A DNA stretch of 51,755 bases from Burkholderiales bacterium (GTDB lineage Bacteria > Pseudomonadota > Gammaproteobacteria > Burkholderiales > Burkholderiaceae_C). Under the pieces are notes generated by a model that worked only from the letters and a program-made list of their open reading frames with translations, was not told the DNA's origin and ran no database searches. The DNA is taken from contig JACPVA010000164.1 in NCBI GenBank assembly GCA_016191995.1, positions 1-51,755 of the forward strand. The letters run 5' to 3'. Of this stretch, positions 1 to 9,559 are shown in pieces. Position 1 is the stretch's first letter; each line of letters begins with the position of its first letter. The translations under genes and the position numbers were made by a program.

Positions 1-284
1 AGCAGATGCTGTCCATCGGACGCGCGCTGATGACGCACCCGCGCCTGCTCATCCTCGACGAAGCGACCGAGGGCCTGGCGCCGCAGATCGCGCAGCTGAT
101 CTGGCAGGTGATCGCCGGTCTGCGCGACGACGGTATCGCCACCCTCATCGTCGACCGCGACCATCGCCGCGTCGCGGCACATGCCGACCGTCTTCTGGTG
201 CTCGTCAAGGGCTGCGTCGCGCTCGAAGGCGACGCGGCCGCGCTGGCCGGCACCCCCGCCTTGCTTGATCTTCTCGGAGTCTGA
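1..284 (+). CDS. livF: Branched-chain amino-acid-type ABC transporter ATPase, C-terminal part (LivF family)
   Basis: This is the last ~93 codons of an ABC ATPase cut by the window edge; the reading frame is open from base 3. Visible are the end of the signature region ([10 protein letters not shown]), Walker B plus D-loop ([13 protein letters not shown]) and the short LivF-type tail ([17 protein letters not shown]...LLDLLGV). In LivFGHMK systems this cytoplasmic subunit powers uptake of branched-chain amino acids or other small carboxylates. Only 2 bp separate it from the glutaryl-CoA dehydrogenase gene, so they are probably cotranscribed, and the transporter may import a substrate degraded through glutaryl-CoA; that link is inference. 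The switch region reads VDRDH where most LivF proteins have VEQN, a minor oddity. The family is clear, the substrate is not. Confidence 0.85.
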   Translation, partial: QMLSIGRALMTHPRLLILDEATEGLAPQIAQLIWQVIAGLRDDGIATLIVDRDHRRVAAHADRLLVLVKGCVALEGDAAALAGTPALLDLLGV

Positions 285-286
285 CC

Positions 287-1471
<1,185 letters not shown>

Positions 1472-1517
1472 CCGCCCTCGTCGGCCGGCGCCCTCGGCAC
1501 GTCCTGGGGGGCCGGCC

Positions 1518-3218
1518 ATGACGATCTCTGCTTCCTGCATCGCATGCGGCGGATCGCCGCGCTCGCGAGCCCGCAGCGGCGGCCTGCCGCGCCGGCGCCA
1601 TCACGGCGTCGGCGCGCGCGCGCGTGCCATCCTGGCGCTCGCCTGCGGCGTCGCCGCCACGCTGGCGCCGCCCGCGCTTGCCGACGACGACATCGCACGC
1701 GCCGAGCGCCTGTTCGCCGAGCACTGCGCCACCTGCCACGGCGTCGACCGCGGTGGCTATGTCGCGCCGGCGCTCAACCGCGACGACACGCGGCTGACCG
1801 CGGCCCAGGTCGGCGCGCGGATCCTGGCCGGCAGCGCGACGACGCTGATGCCGCCGCACCCGACCTGGGACCGCACGCTGTCGGGGCGCGACCGCGACCG
1901 CATCGCCAAGCTGGTCACGACACAGCCGAAGTCCAGCCCTTCGTGGACGATCGACGACATCCGCGGCTCGCTCGCCGTGCTGGTCGGCGACGAATCGAAG
2001 CTGCCGGCACGCCCCACCTACCCGATCGCCGATCTCGCCGACCTGATGACGGTGATGGTGCGCGGCCGTCACGCCGCGGGTGACGCCGCGCGCGTCGTCT
2101 TCGTCGACGGCCGCACGCACCGGACGGTCGGCGAGGTCCGCACCGGCTGGGCCCCGCACCTGATGGACTACCACCCGCGCGACCCGCGCTGGGCCTATGT
2201 GCGCGACGACATGGGCTGGGTGCACAAGATCGACCTGTTCAGCCTGCAGACCGTGCGCAAGGTGCGCGCCGGGCTCAACGGGGCGTCGCTCGCGGTCTCG
2301 CGCGACGGCCGTTTCGTCGCCGCCGGCTCCTATGTCCCGCATACGTTGGTGATCCTCGACGCCACGACGCTCGAGCCGCTGAAGCTGCTGCCGCTGCGCA
2401 GCATGGGGCCGGACGGCAAGCCGGTCGAGTCCGACGCCGGAATGCTGCTCGGCACGCCCTTCGCGGACCTCTTCGTCGTCGCGCTCGAGCAGGCCGGGCA
2501 GGTGTGGATCGTCGACCTCGCCAAGCCCGACTTCCCGGTCAGCGTGATCGCCGACGTCGGTCGCCACCTGCACGACGGCTTCCTGTCGCCCGACGGACGG
2601 CATGTCGTCGTCGCCTCGTACGACGACGATGTGGTCTCCATCATCGACCTGGCCGAGAAGCGCCTGTTGCGCCGCATCCCGGCCGGCTGCCAGCCGCACC
2701 TGGGATCCGGTGCGGTCGTTCGATCGCACGGGCGCATGCTCGGCATCGCCACCAACATCGGCACCCGCGCGTGCACGCCGCACGAGGTCACCGTGTTCGA
2801 CATGAAGAGCTTCGAAGTCGTCAAGCGCATCCCGGTCATCGGCCCGACCGAATCGCCGGCCGCGCACCCGGACGCGCCCTACATCGTCGTCGACATCGTC
2901 GGCACCGGGCCGGATGCCGACAAGATCCAGTTCATCGACAAGAACACGCTGGAGGTCGTTCGCACCGTGACCGTGCCGGGCAGCTTCGCCCACTCGCACT
3001 TCCCCGAGTACACCGCGCGCGGCGACTTCGTCTACGTCAGCGCGCGCAGCGGTGGCGACCGCAGCCTCGGCCGCGACAGCGGCCGGGTCGCGGTCTACGA
3101 CGCGCGCACGCTGGAGCTGGTGCGCGAGATCGCGCTGGAAGTCCCGGCCGGCGTCTTCTCGCACCTGCGCTCGCGCGCGGTCGTGGTCGGGCTGGAGCCG
3201 CAGCCGGCGAAGCGCTGA
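1518..3218 (+). CDS. Cytochrome cd1-like protein (NirS/NirN-type), isolated from the nir operon
   Basis: A 566-aa protein with a long N-terminal region ending in a signal peptide (hydrophobic core ILALACGVAATLAPPALA), one c-haem motif (CATCH, Cys70) and a C-terminal eight-bladed d1-type propeller. By eye, three d1 histidines of NirS have counterparts: proximal His in RTGWAPHLM (NirS AVHIS), LHDG, and PHLGSG (NirS PHPGRG). The last two are 42 residues apart in both this protein and the NirS at 33608-35332. It could be NirN (dihydro-haem d1 dehydrogenase in haem d1 maturation) or a divergent nitrite reductase. The ATG at 1518 was chosen because a GGGGGG run sits just upstream; an earlier GTG at 1434 overlaps gcdH. 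It is 27 kb from the other nir genes and follows gcdH, so its regulation is unclear. Confidence 0.8.
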   Translation: MTISASCIACGGSPRSRARSGGLPRRRHHGVGARARAILALACGVAATLAPPALADDDIARAERLFAEHCATCHGVDRGGYVAPALNRDDTRLTAAQVGARILAGSATTLMPPHPTWDRTLSGRDRDRIAKLVTTQPKSSPSWTIDDIRGSLAVLVGDESKLPARPTYPIADLADLMTVMVRGRHAAGDAARVVFVDGRTHRTVGEVRTGWAPHLMDYHPRDPRWAYVRDDMGWVHKIDLFSLQTVRKVRAGLNGASLAVSRDGRFVAAGSYVPHTLVILDATTLEPLKLLPLRSMGPDGKPVESDAGMLLGTPFADLFVVALEQAGQVWIVDLAKPDFPVSVIADVGRHLHDGFLSPDGRHVVVASYDDDVVSIIDLAEKRLLRRIPAGCQPHLGSGAVVRSHGRMLGIATNIGTRACTPHEVTVFDMKSFEVVKRIPVIGPTESPAAHPDAPYIVVDIVGTGPDADKIQFIDKNTLEVVRTVTVPGSFAHSHFPEYTARGDFVYVSARSGGDRSLGRDSGRVAVYDARTLELVREIALEVPAGVFSHLRSRAVVVGLEPQPAKR

Positions 3219-3534
3219 CCCGCGCTCGCATGCCGATCGGACACGACCGAGTTGTCGGCGATCGATCGTCATCGGCCCGTCGACGTCTTCCCGCGCCTCC
3301 CGGGAGCCTGCATGCCACGAGCGGGCTTGCCGAGGACCGCGGGTGCACGCCAAGGCGGCGGCAACGAGGGCCGGATGCGCGCGGGCGACTCGAGCTCAGC
3401 GACACGCCGGGCCGGCGCGCCAGGTCCGGGACCGACGCCGGCCGCGAGCCCGACTCGTGTCACGAAGGGTTCACGAACGGATGCCGGTGATCGTCCGGCG
3501 CGGGGGTACGAGCGGCCTGTCAGCGCAGCGCGAA
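3219..3534. other. Intergenic stretch with no supported gene
   Basis: About 316 bp lie between the cd1-like gene and the convergent small gene. Reading frames here are Arg/Pro/Ala-rich, typical of GC-rich noncoding DNA. I see no gene, no strong hairpin and no promoter. Confidence 0.5.
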
Positions 3535-3819
3535 TCAGCAGCCGACCAGGACGGCGGCGACTCCCGCGCGGCGCAATTCGAGGACGATGTCACTGGCGGA
3601 CGTGCAGCTACGGTCGAAGCGAAGCATGACCACGTTCGCCTTCCCCTGCGCGCGTTCCGCGGACAGGACGTCGCGGCGCATCCGCAGCGCGGCAATGGCC
3701 TCCTCGCGGCGCTCGTGCGCCGATTCGGCATTTATCCAGACGAGCGCGAGACAGATCCGGCGCAGATCGCGCGCGATGCCTGCGTCGTTGCGAAGGGTGT
3801 TTTCGGTGCTGGCCTGCAT
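3535..3819 (-). CDS. Small protein of unknown function (94 aa)
   Basis: The minus-strand frame has balanced amino-acid composition, unlike the Arg-rich frames around it, and a textbook Shine-Dalgarno (AAGGAG, then ACCCTC, then ATG). The protein begins MQASTENTLRNDAGIARDLR, has a charged helical middle (SAHERREEAIAALRMRRDVL) and ends in a beta-alpha-beta-like segment (KANVVMLRFD...ELRRAGVAAVLVGC). There is no signal peptide or membrane segment. I do not recognise the family. It is monocistronic, convergent with the cd1-like gene, and its upstream region carries iterated TCAC motifs (3856-3887). Confidence 0.6.
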   Translation of the reverse strand: MQASTENTLRNDAGIARDLRRICLALVWINAESAHERREEAIAALRMRRDVLSAERAQGKANVVMLRFDRSCTSASDIVLELRRAGVAAVLVGC

Positions 3820-4191
3820 GAGGGTCTCCTTGGGTCACTTCGAGAAAGTGCGCGATCACGCAAATCACCCATGTCACGCACATTCACCTTAGTCGCCTGG
3901 CGCAGCCAGCGCAGGGCCATATTCACTCCCGTGCGTGTGACCCATTCACCGAGGTCCCCTTGTCGTTCCCCAGATTGCGTGGATCTTGCCGGCGACCACC
4001 GGCACCATTCACGACGCTGGTCACGGTCATTTCAATCGCCCCCGGGCAAGGCCCGAGAGAGGTCGGAGCGAGCGTCATTGCGCCTTTCAATAACTATCGA
4101 TCGGTTTTGTTCGATCGATGAACATCATGGAGATCCGCCCTCGGTACCGACGGGTGGATCGGCCCCCGCCGGGCCGCGGCCCCAGCGCGCT
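3820..4191. other. Intergenic region with iterated TCAC motifs and a hairpin
   Basis: The segment upstream of the small minus-strand gene holds TCAC at 3856, 3865, 3874 and 3884, i.e. every 9-10 bp on one DNA face, and further TCAC/GTGA copies at about 3923-3949. Further on, 4096-4119 is a perfect 8-bp inverted repeat (ATCGATCG / CGATCGAT, 8-nt loop) that lies downstream of the minus-strand gene ending at 4192. No coding frame is convincing. Confidence 0.5.
4096..4119 (-). terminator. Candidate hairpin downstream of the 4192-5229 gene
   Basis: ATCGATCG and CGATCGAT pair perfectly around the loop GTTTTGTT. It lies about 70 bp past the stop of the minus-strand gene. No strong T-tract follows on that strand, so termination is only a suggestion; it could also be a protein-binding palindrome. 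Confidence 0.3.
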
Positions 4192-5229
4192 TCAGCGCGA
4201 CGGTGCGGCCGAGACGCGGATCCGATCGCGCGACGCCGCCCCGACGTCCGGCAGCCCGCGCGCGGCATGCGCAATGGCGTTGCGCAGGGTCATCGCCACG
4301 CGCTGCAGGGCCTCGGCCGAGCGCTCGCGCGGCTGCGAGACGAGGCTGAGCGACCATCGCATCCACGCCTCGGCGAGCGACGGATCGACCGCGCTCAAGT
4401 CCTCGACCATCTGCGCACCCGTCTCGGCGCCCGGCACGACCTGGCGCGTGGCGAGCAACGGGCCGGGACCGGCGGCCTCGAGCCCCATGCGCGCCATCAT
4501 TGCCTGCGCCCGCGCGTGGTCGTACGCCGCCAGCAGGGACTGCGCAACAGCGCGTTCGGCCCGCGGATCGGCGGCTGCGTCCGCCTTCAGCGCCGGTACG
4601 TCGCGCAACGGCAGCAGGAATAGCGTCAGCTGGTCACGCTCGACGTACTGCTCCATCTCGGCCGTCGGCGGCAACTGGCGCAGCCAGGCTGCCAGCAGGC
4701 GCAGGATGCGCTCGCGCTCCGGCGGCGCGGGCGGTGCGGGCAGCAGCAGGTAGGCGAGCGCCGCGTAGCCGCGCGGCTCTTCACGGTCGCGGGTCAGGAA
4801 GTGGCGCGCGCGCGCAGCGCCCTTCGGCGGCTCCATGCCGCGCGTGCCAGGAACGCGCCGCGACGTTGCCGTGCAGACCACGCGGCCGTCCGCGTGCACG
4901 AGCTGAGCACGCATGAGACCGCTGCGCGGCTTGTCCGGAATCGTCCAGCGCACCGGCCTGGCGCTGTCCACCGGGCGGGCTTCGGCCTCGCCGCGGTCCA
5001 CCTGCCAATGCAGCCCGGCCGGCAGGCCGACGGCAGCGCCGGCCGCATCGACGGCCCAGGCGTGCAGCGCCAGCGTCGTCTCCACGGCCAGGGCCGGCTC
5101 GACGGCACAGGCCACCGTCGGCGCGGCGGGCGAGGCACTGCCGGCCAGGCCGGCGGCGCACAGCGCGATGGCATCGATCAAGACGCGGCGGGCACGCGCG
5201 CGTGACAGCAGGCGCGGCACGGCCACCAC
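4192..5229 (-). CDS. Secreted or membrane-anchored protein of unknown function, coupled to the TIR gene
   Basis: About 345 aa if it starts at the GTG at 5229; GTGs at 5226 and 5220 are alternatives. These codons follow the TIR stop (5235) by a few bases, and GAGG in the preceding sequence fits translational coupling. The N-terminus has basic residues followed by VLIDAIALCAAGLAGSASPA, a likely signal peptide, then a beta-rich section (VETTLALHAWAVDAAG, HADGRVVCTATSRRVPG) and an alpha-helical C-terminal half (PPERERILRLLAAWLRQLPP, AVAQSLLAAYDHARAQAMM). I recognise no family. The frame upstream of 5229 is a shadow of the TIR gene. Pairing with a TIR protein suggests a shared role, unproven. Confidence 0.6.
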   Translation of the reverse strand: MVAVPRLLSRARARRVLIDAIALCAAGLAGSASPAAPTVACAVEPALAVETTLALHAWAVDAAGAAVGLPAGLHWQVDRGEAEARPVDSARPVRWTIPDKPRSGLMRAQLVHADGRVVCTATSRRVPGTRGMEPPKGAARARHFLTRDREEPRGYAALAYLLLPAPPAPPERERILRLLAAWLRQLPPTAEMEQYVERDQLTLFLLPLRDVPALKADAAADPRAERAVAQSLLAAYDHARAQAMMARMGLEAAGPGPLLATRQVVPGAETGAQMVEDLSAVDPSLAEAWMRWSLSLVSQPRERSAEALQRVAMTLRNAIAHAARGLPDVGAASRDRIRVSAAPSR

Positions 5230-5234
5230 GTCCC

Positions 5235-5927
5235 TCAAGGCTGCCGCGCCGGCCCGCGCCAGCGCGCCAGCGCCGCCACCGCGAGCGCGGCCGCGGCGGC
5301 GCTGACGCCGAAGACGACGACCATCTCCGCGGTGCTCAAGGGCATCGAGGCCATCGAGAAACCGGTGCCCAGCCCGAGCGTGCCGAAGACGCCGCCGACG
5401 AGGGCGGCGGCGAGGCCGCGCGACCGCGTCGCCCCGCGCGGCCGGCGTGGCACGAGCCCGGTCGCGGCCTGCAGCGCCGCCCACAACCGTTCCCGGTCGA
5501 GCGCGCGATGGTCGGCGCGCGTGCTCCACGTCAGCGCCTGCTGCGCGGCCAGCGCCTGCAGGCCGGACGGCAGGCTCTCGGCAGGCGGCATCGGCGCACC
5601 GTCGACGAGGACCGGCAGCACCGCCAAGCCGTGGCGTCGAAGCGCGTGCTCGATCTCGCGCCGGTGCACGTCGTCGGGGTCGTCGAGGCGGCGCCGGCCG
5701 GCGCCGTCGCTCGACGCCAGCCAGCCGCTGCCGATGACGACCAGCAGCGCCTTGCAGCCGTCCAACGCGGCGACGATCTGCTCGGACCAGCGGCCCGCGT
5801 GCAGCGAGTCGGCATCGAAGAAGACCTCGCCCTCGCCGAAGGCCTGCGCCAGCTCGTCGCGCAGCGCCGACGCCCACGCGCGGGCGTCGGAGCGCCGGTA
5901 GCTCACGAAGATCGATGCCGCCACCAT
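5235..5927 (-). CDS. TIR-domain protein with two C-terminal membrane helices
   Basis: A 230-aa protein. The N-terminal ~115 residues are a bacterial TIR fold: IFVSYRRSDARAWA (strand A/BB region), VFFDADSLHAGRWSEQI, ALLVVIGSGWL, LDDPDDVHRREIEHALRRH and LPVLVDGAPMPP. Glu91 in RREIEHAL sits where the catalytic Glu of NAD+-cleaving TIR domains is expected. The C-terminus has two hydrophobic segments (LAAALVGGVFGTLGLGTGF and MVVVFGVSAAAAALAVAALA), so the TIR domain is probably anchored on the cytoplasmic side. ATG 5927 is preferred as it begins just before the first beta strand; an in-frame ATG at 5981 adds 18 residues. It overlaps nothing, is followed within 6-15 bp by the unknown gene, and is divergent from a caspase-fold gene. 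Confidence 0.85.
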   Translation of the reverse strand: MVAASIFVSYRRSDARAWASALRDELAQAFGEGEVFFDADSLHAGRWSEQIVAALDGCKALLVVIGSGWLASSDGAGRRRLDDPDDVHRREIEHALRRHGLAVLPVLVDGAPMPPAESLPSGLQALAAQQALTWSTRADHRALDRERLWAALQAATGLVPRRPRGATRSRGLAAALVGGVFGTLGLGTGFSMASMPLSTAEMVVVFGVSAAAAALAVAALARWRGPARQP

Positions 5928-6036
5928 GGCACCGTCAACGCACGCCGCGAGCGCAAGGCGACGCGCCGGGATCGGGTACATGCAGCCTCGGACACAGCAT
6001 CCGGGATAGTATGGTCGCTGCGAACCCCCCGGCGAC

Positions 6037-6939
6037 ATGCGCGCAACCCTTGCCGTCGTCCTGCTCGTGCTCCTGCCGCTGCTCGCCGGCTGCACGGCCG
6101 CTCCGCGGGGCACCAGCACGCCGGCGCGGGTGGCGCTCGTCATCGGCAATGCGGCGTACGAGAACGCCCGGCCGCTGGACAACCCGGTGCACGATGCGCA
6201 GGACATGTGCAAGGCGCTCGGCGAACTCGGTTTCGTCACGCTGTGCCGCACCAACGTGCGCACGCGCGCGGAGTTCGCGTCCCTCGTGGACGAGTACGTC
6301 GGCCGCCTGGGCCCGGGCACCGCGGGCGTCGTGTACTACGCTGGCCACGGCGTGCAGGTCGGCGGCGCGAACTTCCTCGTGCCGACGCAGGGCCAGCCCG
6401 AGGGCAGCGCGGCGAATCCGCTCGCCGCCCTGTTTGCCGTCGACGACCTGTTCGAGCGCCTGCGCGAGAGGCCGGCGCGGCTGAACATCGTGATGCTCGA
6501 CGCCTGCCGGACCGAACTGTTCGACGACGGCGCGCGCCCGCCGGCCGGCCGCGGCGGGGCGGCGACCGCTGCACCGGCGAACGCGCCGCGCTCGCGCCTG
6601 ATGCGCGAGCTGCAGGCGCTGCCGCGCGCCGGGTCCGGCCTGGCGACGATCCGGGACGCGCCGCCGCGCACGATGGTGTTGTACGCGACGGCCGCCAAGT
6701 CGGCCGCCTTCGACGGCGACGATCGCAACGGGCCGTTGACCAAGCACATCTTGAAGCACATCGGCACCCGCGACCAGCTCCTGGAATCCTTCTTCAAGCG
6801 CGTCACCGACGGGGTCGAAACCGAGACACTGCGCGACCTCGCCAAGCGCCAGTCCCCGTTCACCTACGGCTCGTTCGCAGGCCGGTTCTGCTTCAACGGC
6901 TGCCCGGGTGACGGCCCGGGGCCGCCTCCGGCCAACTGA
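6037..6939 (+). CDS. Caspase-fold (peptidase C14) lipoprotein
   Basis: A 300-aa protein with a lipoprotein signal (VLLVLLPLLAGC, lipobox Cys19). The p20-like caspase domain follows: VALVIGNAAYENARPLDNPVHDA, the catalytic His in VVYYAGHGVQVGG (His104) and the catalytic Cys in NIVMLDACRTE (Cys157). Later segments (MVLYATAAKSAAFDGDDRNGPLTKHILKHI) match the usual C14 family layout. It is predicted to be a membrane-tethered cysteine protease facing the periplasm. It is divergent from the TIR gene with 109 bp between starts. No good Shine-Dalgarno is visible. The short C-terminal tail contains two Cys (FCFNGCPG), possibly a disulfide. Family and catalytic dyad are clear; substrate and trigger are unknown. 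Confidence 0.88.
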   Translation: MRATLAVVLLVLLPLLAGCTAAPRGTSTPARVALVIGNAAYENARPLDNPVHDAQDMCKALGELGFVTLCRTNVRTRAEFASLVDEYVGRLGPGTAGVVYYAGHGVQVGGANFLVPTQGQPEGSAANPLAALFAVDDLFERLRERPARLNIVMLDACRTELFDDGARPPAGRGGAATAAPANAPRSRLMRELQALPRAGSGLATIRDAPPRTMVLYATAAKSAAFDGDDRNGPLTKHILKHIGTRDQLLESFFKRVTDGVETETLRDLAKRQSPFTYGSFAGRFCFNGCPGDGPGPPPAN

Positions 6940-6986
6940 GGCGCCAGAGCTCGGGGCGCCCCGCGCCCGGCTGCGGCCTCGCGCGG

Positions 6987-7712
6987 TCAGAACGTTGCGA
7001 CGGCGCCGACGGCCACGCCCTGCGTCGTGTCACGCCCGTCCTGCGAGCCGAAGGCCGCCTTCGAGCTCATGACCTGGAAACGATAGCCGGCCGTGAACGT
7101 CCAGCGCGGCCACATCTGCTCGCCGGCGAGCGCGTACGCCAAGCCGACCTCGGTGAGCCGGTAATCGGCCTTGAACTTCACCACGTCGTCGCCGCCGGAC
7201 TGCGGCGTCTTCAGCCTGCCCAGGCCTAACGAGCCGTACAGCGAGAAGCCGCTGGCCAGCGGCGCGCTGCCGTAGACGCCGAGCACCGGGCCGGACGGCT
7301 CGTAACGCACGTCGCCGTCGCGCTGCGACACCTTCTTGTAGCCCAGCGTCACGTTCAGCCCGGGCAGCACGGAGTAGCCGAGGTTCAGGTCGAATTCCCG
7401 GCGCGTGCCGCTGCCGCCGTCGAGGAAGTGGAAGCGCGTGGAAGGCACCAGGCTCATCGCGCCGACGAAGTTGCCGTAGCGCACGCTCAAGAGCGGCACG
7501 AGCACGAACTTCTCGTCGGCCGACACCTGGGTCAGCGCGATGTTGTTGTCGTTCTCGTCGGTGAGGTAGCTGAAGGTCGTCCACTGCGTATACCACGCGC
7601 GTGCGCCCACCGAGACGCTGAGCCCCGTGTCCTGCGCCAGCGCTGCGCCGCAGGAGAGCCCTGCCACGGCCACGATCGTCCGCCCACCGAGTCCGTCCAC
7701 GCCGACCCCCAC
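6987..7712 (-). CDS. Outer-membrane beta-barrel protein (unknown function)
   Basis: About 241 aa from a GTG at 7712 (start uncertain; no clear ribosome-binding site, and another GTG lies four codons in). The signal peptide ends at CGAALAQD. The mature part alternates short hydrophobic/aromatic strands and turns (SVSVGARAWYTQWTTFSYLT, LVPLLSVRYGNFVGAMSL, FDLNLGYSVLPGLNVTLGYKK, SLYGSLGLGRLK, WTFTAGYRFQVM) and ends in a hydrophobic residue pair (VATF), as outer-membrane barrels do. Porin- or OmpW-like scale, but I cannot place the family. It is convergent with the caspase gene. Confidence 0.7.
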   Translation of the reverse strand: MGVGVDGLGGRTIVAVAGLSCGAALAQDTGLSVSVGARAWYTQWTTFSYLTDENDNNIALTQVSADEKFVLVPLLSVRYGNFVGAMSLVPSTRFHFLDGGSGTRREFDLNLGYSVLPGLNVTLGYKKVSQRDGDVRYEPSGPVLGVYGSAPLASGFSLYGSLGLGRLKTPQSGGDDVVKFKADYRLTEVGLAYALAGEQMWPRWTFTAGYRFQVMSSKAAFGSQDGRDTTQGVAVGAVATF

Positions 7713-7978
7713 AAGGTTGCTGCCACCGCTTCACCTTATCCGCAAACCGCTGCGCGGGGAAGTGCTCACCGTCGGTGCGGTCATTGCGCGCCGCAGAGTG
7801 CCTCGGCCGGCCCGCTGAAGACGAAGTCCGAGAACATGGCCGCCGCCCGGCTTGCCGGATGTTCACCGGGCCGTGAGCTTTCCATGAGGACTCCGCGAGG
7901 GTCGCTTCCTAGCATCTTCGGCACGGGCGCGTGGCCACGCACCCGGCTTGCCCCCGATCGACCTGCCAGGAGAACCTC

Positions 7979-8791
7979 ATGCTGCATTCGCCTTCCGCCG
8001 CCGCCCGCACCCTTGCCGGCGCGGCCCTGCTCAGCTGTGGTGCCGCCGCCCACGCGGCGATGCGGGACGTCACCGTCTGGGTGGAGAACCTTGCCGCGGC
8101 AGACAGTGTCGTCGTCGCGCCTCTGAACTTGGGCTTTCACGGCGGTGTCTACGACGCCTTCGACATCGGCAGCGCGGCCGGGCCTGCGATCCAGCGCGTC
8201 GCCGAACTCGGCAGCGGTTCGCTGTGGCTGCCGGCCTTCGCCGCCGCCGATCCGCTCGCAGTGACCGGCACCGTCGGTGCGTCGCCCACTTTGCCCGGCG
8301 GCACCGCCAGCGGCAGCTTCACGATCGACACCACGGCCAACCGGTATTTCAGCTTTGCCGCGATGGTCGTGCCGAGCAACGACTTCTTCCTGGGCAACGA
8401 TGCGCCGACGGCGTACCAGCTCTTCGACGCCGCCGGCAACCTGCTCGTCGCCAGCATCACGGTGCGCGCGCGCGATCTCTGGGATGCCGGTTCCGAGATC
8501 TTCGACCCTGCCGCCGCCGCCTTTGTCGGCGACGCCACCCTGCGCGCCGACCAGCATTCCGTGGTGGCGCTGAACTTCGCCGAAATCGCGGCCTTCGACG
8601 GAATGAACACCGCGGCCGGCTATACCTTCAACAGCGGCCTGAGCGCCGACAGCGAGGTCTACCGCATCAGCTTCACGGCCGCTGCGGTCCCCGAGCTCGA
8701 GACCTACGCGCTGATGGCGGCCGGGCTGCTGGCCGTGGGCTGGCTGACGCGGCGCCGCCGTGGTGCATCAGCGGACGCGGCACCCGTGTGA
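7979..8791 (+). CDS. Spondin-like PEP-CTERM protein
   Basis: A 270-aa exported protein. ATG 7979 follows AGGAGAACCTC, a good ribosome-binding site. The signal peptide is AGAALLSCGAAAHAA, followed by a beta-sandwich resembling spondin N-terminal domains (VTVWVENLAAADSVVVAPL, HGGVYDAFDIGSAAG, VAELGSG). The C-terminus VPELETYALMAAGLLAVGW + RRRR is a PEP-CTERM sorting signal in which the usual PEP reads PEL. Such proteins are processed by exosortase and often accompany exopolysaccharide. The exosortase genes are not here. Monocistronic, upstream of the two-component pair. Confidence 0.82.
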   Translation: MLHSPSAAARTLAGAALLSCGAAAHAAMRDVTVWVENLAAADSVVVAPLNLGFHGGVYDAFDIGSAAGPAIQRVAELGSGSLWLPAFAAADPLAVTGTVGASPTLPGGTASGSFTIDTTANRYFSFAAMVVPSNDFFLGNDAPTAYQLFDAAGNLLVASITVRARDLWDAGSEIFDPAAAAFVGDATLRADQHSVVALNFAEIAAFDGMNTAAGYTFNSGLSADSEVYRISFTAAAVPELETYALMAAGLLAVGWLTRRRRGASADAAPV

Positions 8792-8855
8792 GACCGGGCG
8801 CCGGCTCTGTTCCAATCGGCTGCCGGCGCAGCTTCAGCGCCGTGCCGCTGCCGCG

Positions 8856-9557
8856 ATGAACGAACAATTGCTGCTGGTCGAGGACGACGATGCCATCGCG
8901 GGCGCCTTGCGCCTGCACCTGGAAGAGGCCGGGTTTCGCCTGCACCGTGAAGCGGACGGGCAGCGCGCGATCGCGACCATCGACCGCCAGCGCTGGGACC
9001 TGGTGCTGCTGGACCTGATGTTGCCGGGCGCCGACGGCTGGGAGGTCTGCCGCCACCTGCGCGCACGGCACGCCGACGTGCCGGTGATCATGCTCAGCGC
9101 GCGCTCGGCCGAGGCCCACCGCGTGCTGGGCCTCGAGCTCGGTGCCGACGACTACCTGGCCAAGCCCTTCTCGATGCTCGAACTGGTGGCCCGCGTGCGG
9201 GCGCTGCTGCGGCGCATCGAGCAAGTTCGTGCCACCCCGGCGGCGGAGCATGACCTGCAATTCGGCCAGTTCCGGCTCAGCCCGATGCGGCGCGAGCTGC
9301 AACGCGGCAACGACGCGGTGCCGCTGACGCTGCGCGAGTTCGACCTGCTGCACTTCCTGCTGCGCCACCCGGGGCGGCCGTTCAGCCGCGGCGAACTGCT
9401 GCAGCGCGTGTGGGGCGCCGGTTTCGACGGCTACGAACACACCGTGAATTCGCACATCAACCGGCTGCGCGCCAAGATCGAGGACGACCCGCGCGAGCCG
9501 AAGCGAATCGTCACCGTGTGGGGCGTGGGTTACCGCTTCGACGTGGAGGGCCCTTGA
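8856..9557 (+). CDS. OmpR/PhoB-family response regulator
   Basis: A 233-aa regulator. The receiver domain (residues 1-120) has the acidic pair in LLVEDDDA, the phospho-acceptor Asp in LVLLDLMLPGADGWE, the Ser in IMLSARS and the Lys in YLAKPF. The C-terminal winged helix (LTLREFDLLHFLLRHPGRPF ... VNSHINRLRAKIEDDP ... VWGVGYRF) binds DNA. ATG 8856 starts exactly at the receiver domain. The stop overlaps the beginning of the kinase gene, so the two are translationally coupled. The target genes are not evident; neighbouring envelope genes are candidates. Confidence 0.93.
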   Translation: MNEQLLLVEDDDAIAGALRLHLEEAGFRLHREADGQRAIATIDRQRWDLVLLDLMLPGADGWEVCRHLRARHADVPVIMLSARSAEAHRVLGLELGADDYLAKPFSMLELVARVRALLRRIEQVRATPAAEHDLQFGQFRLSPMRRELQRGNDAVPLTLREFDLLHFLLRHPGRPFSRGELLQRVWGAGFDGYEHTVNSHINRLRAKIEDDPREPKRIVTVWGVGYRFDVEGP

Positions 9558-9559
9558 CG

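Noticed and set aside
3252-3629. 125-codon plus-strand frame
   Set aside because: Overlaps the well-supported small minus-strand gene and lacks a ribosome-binding site or natural composition.
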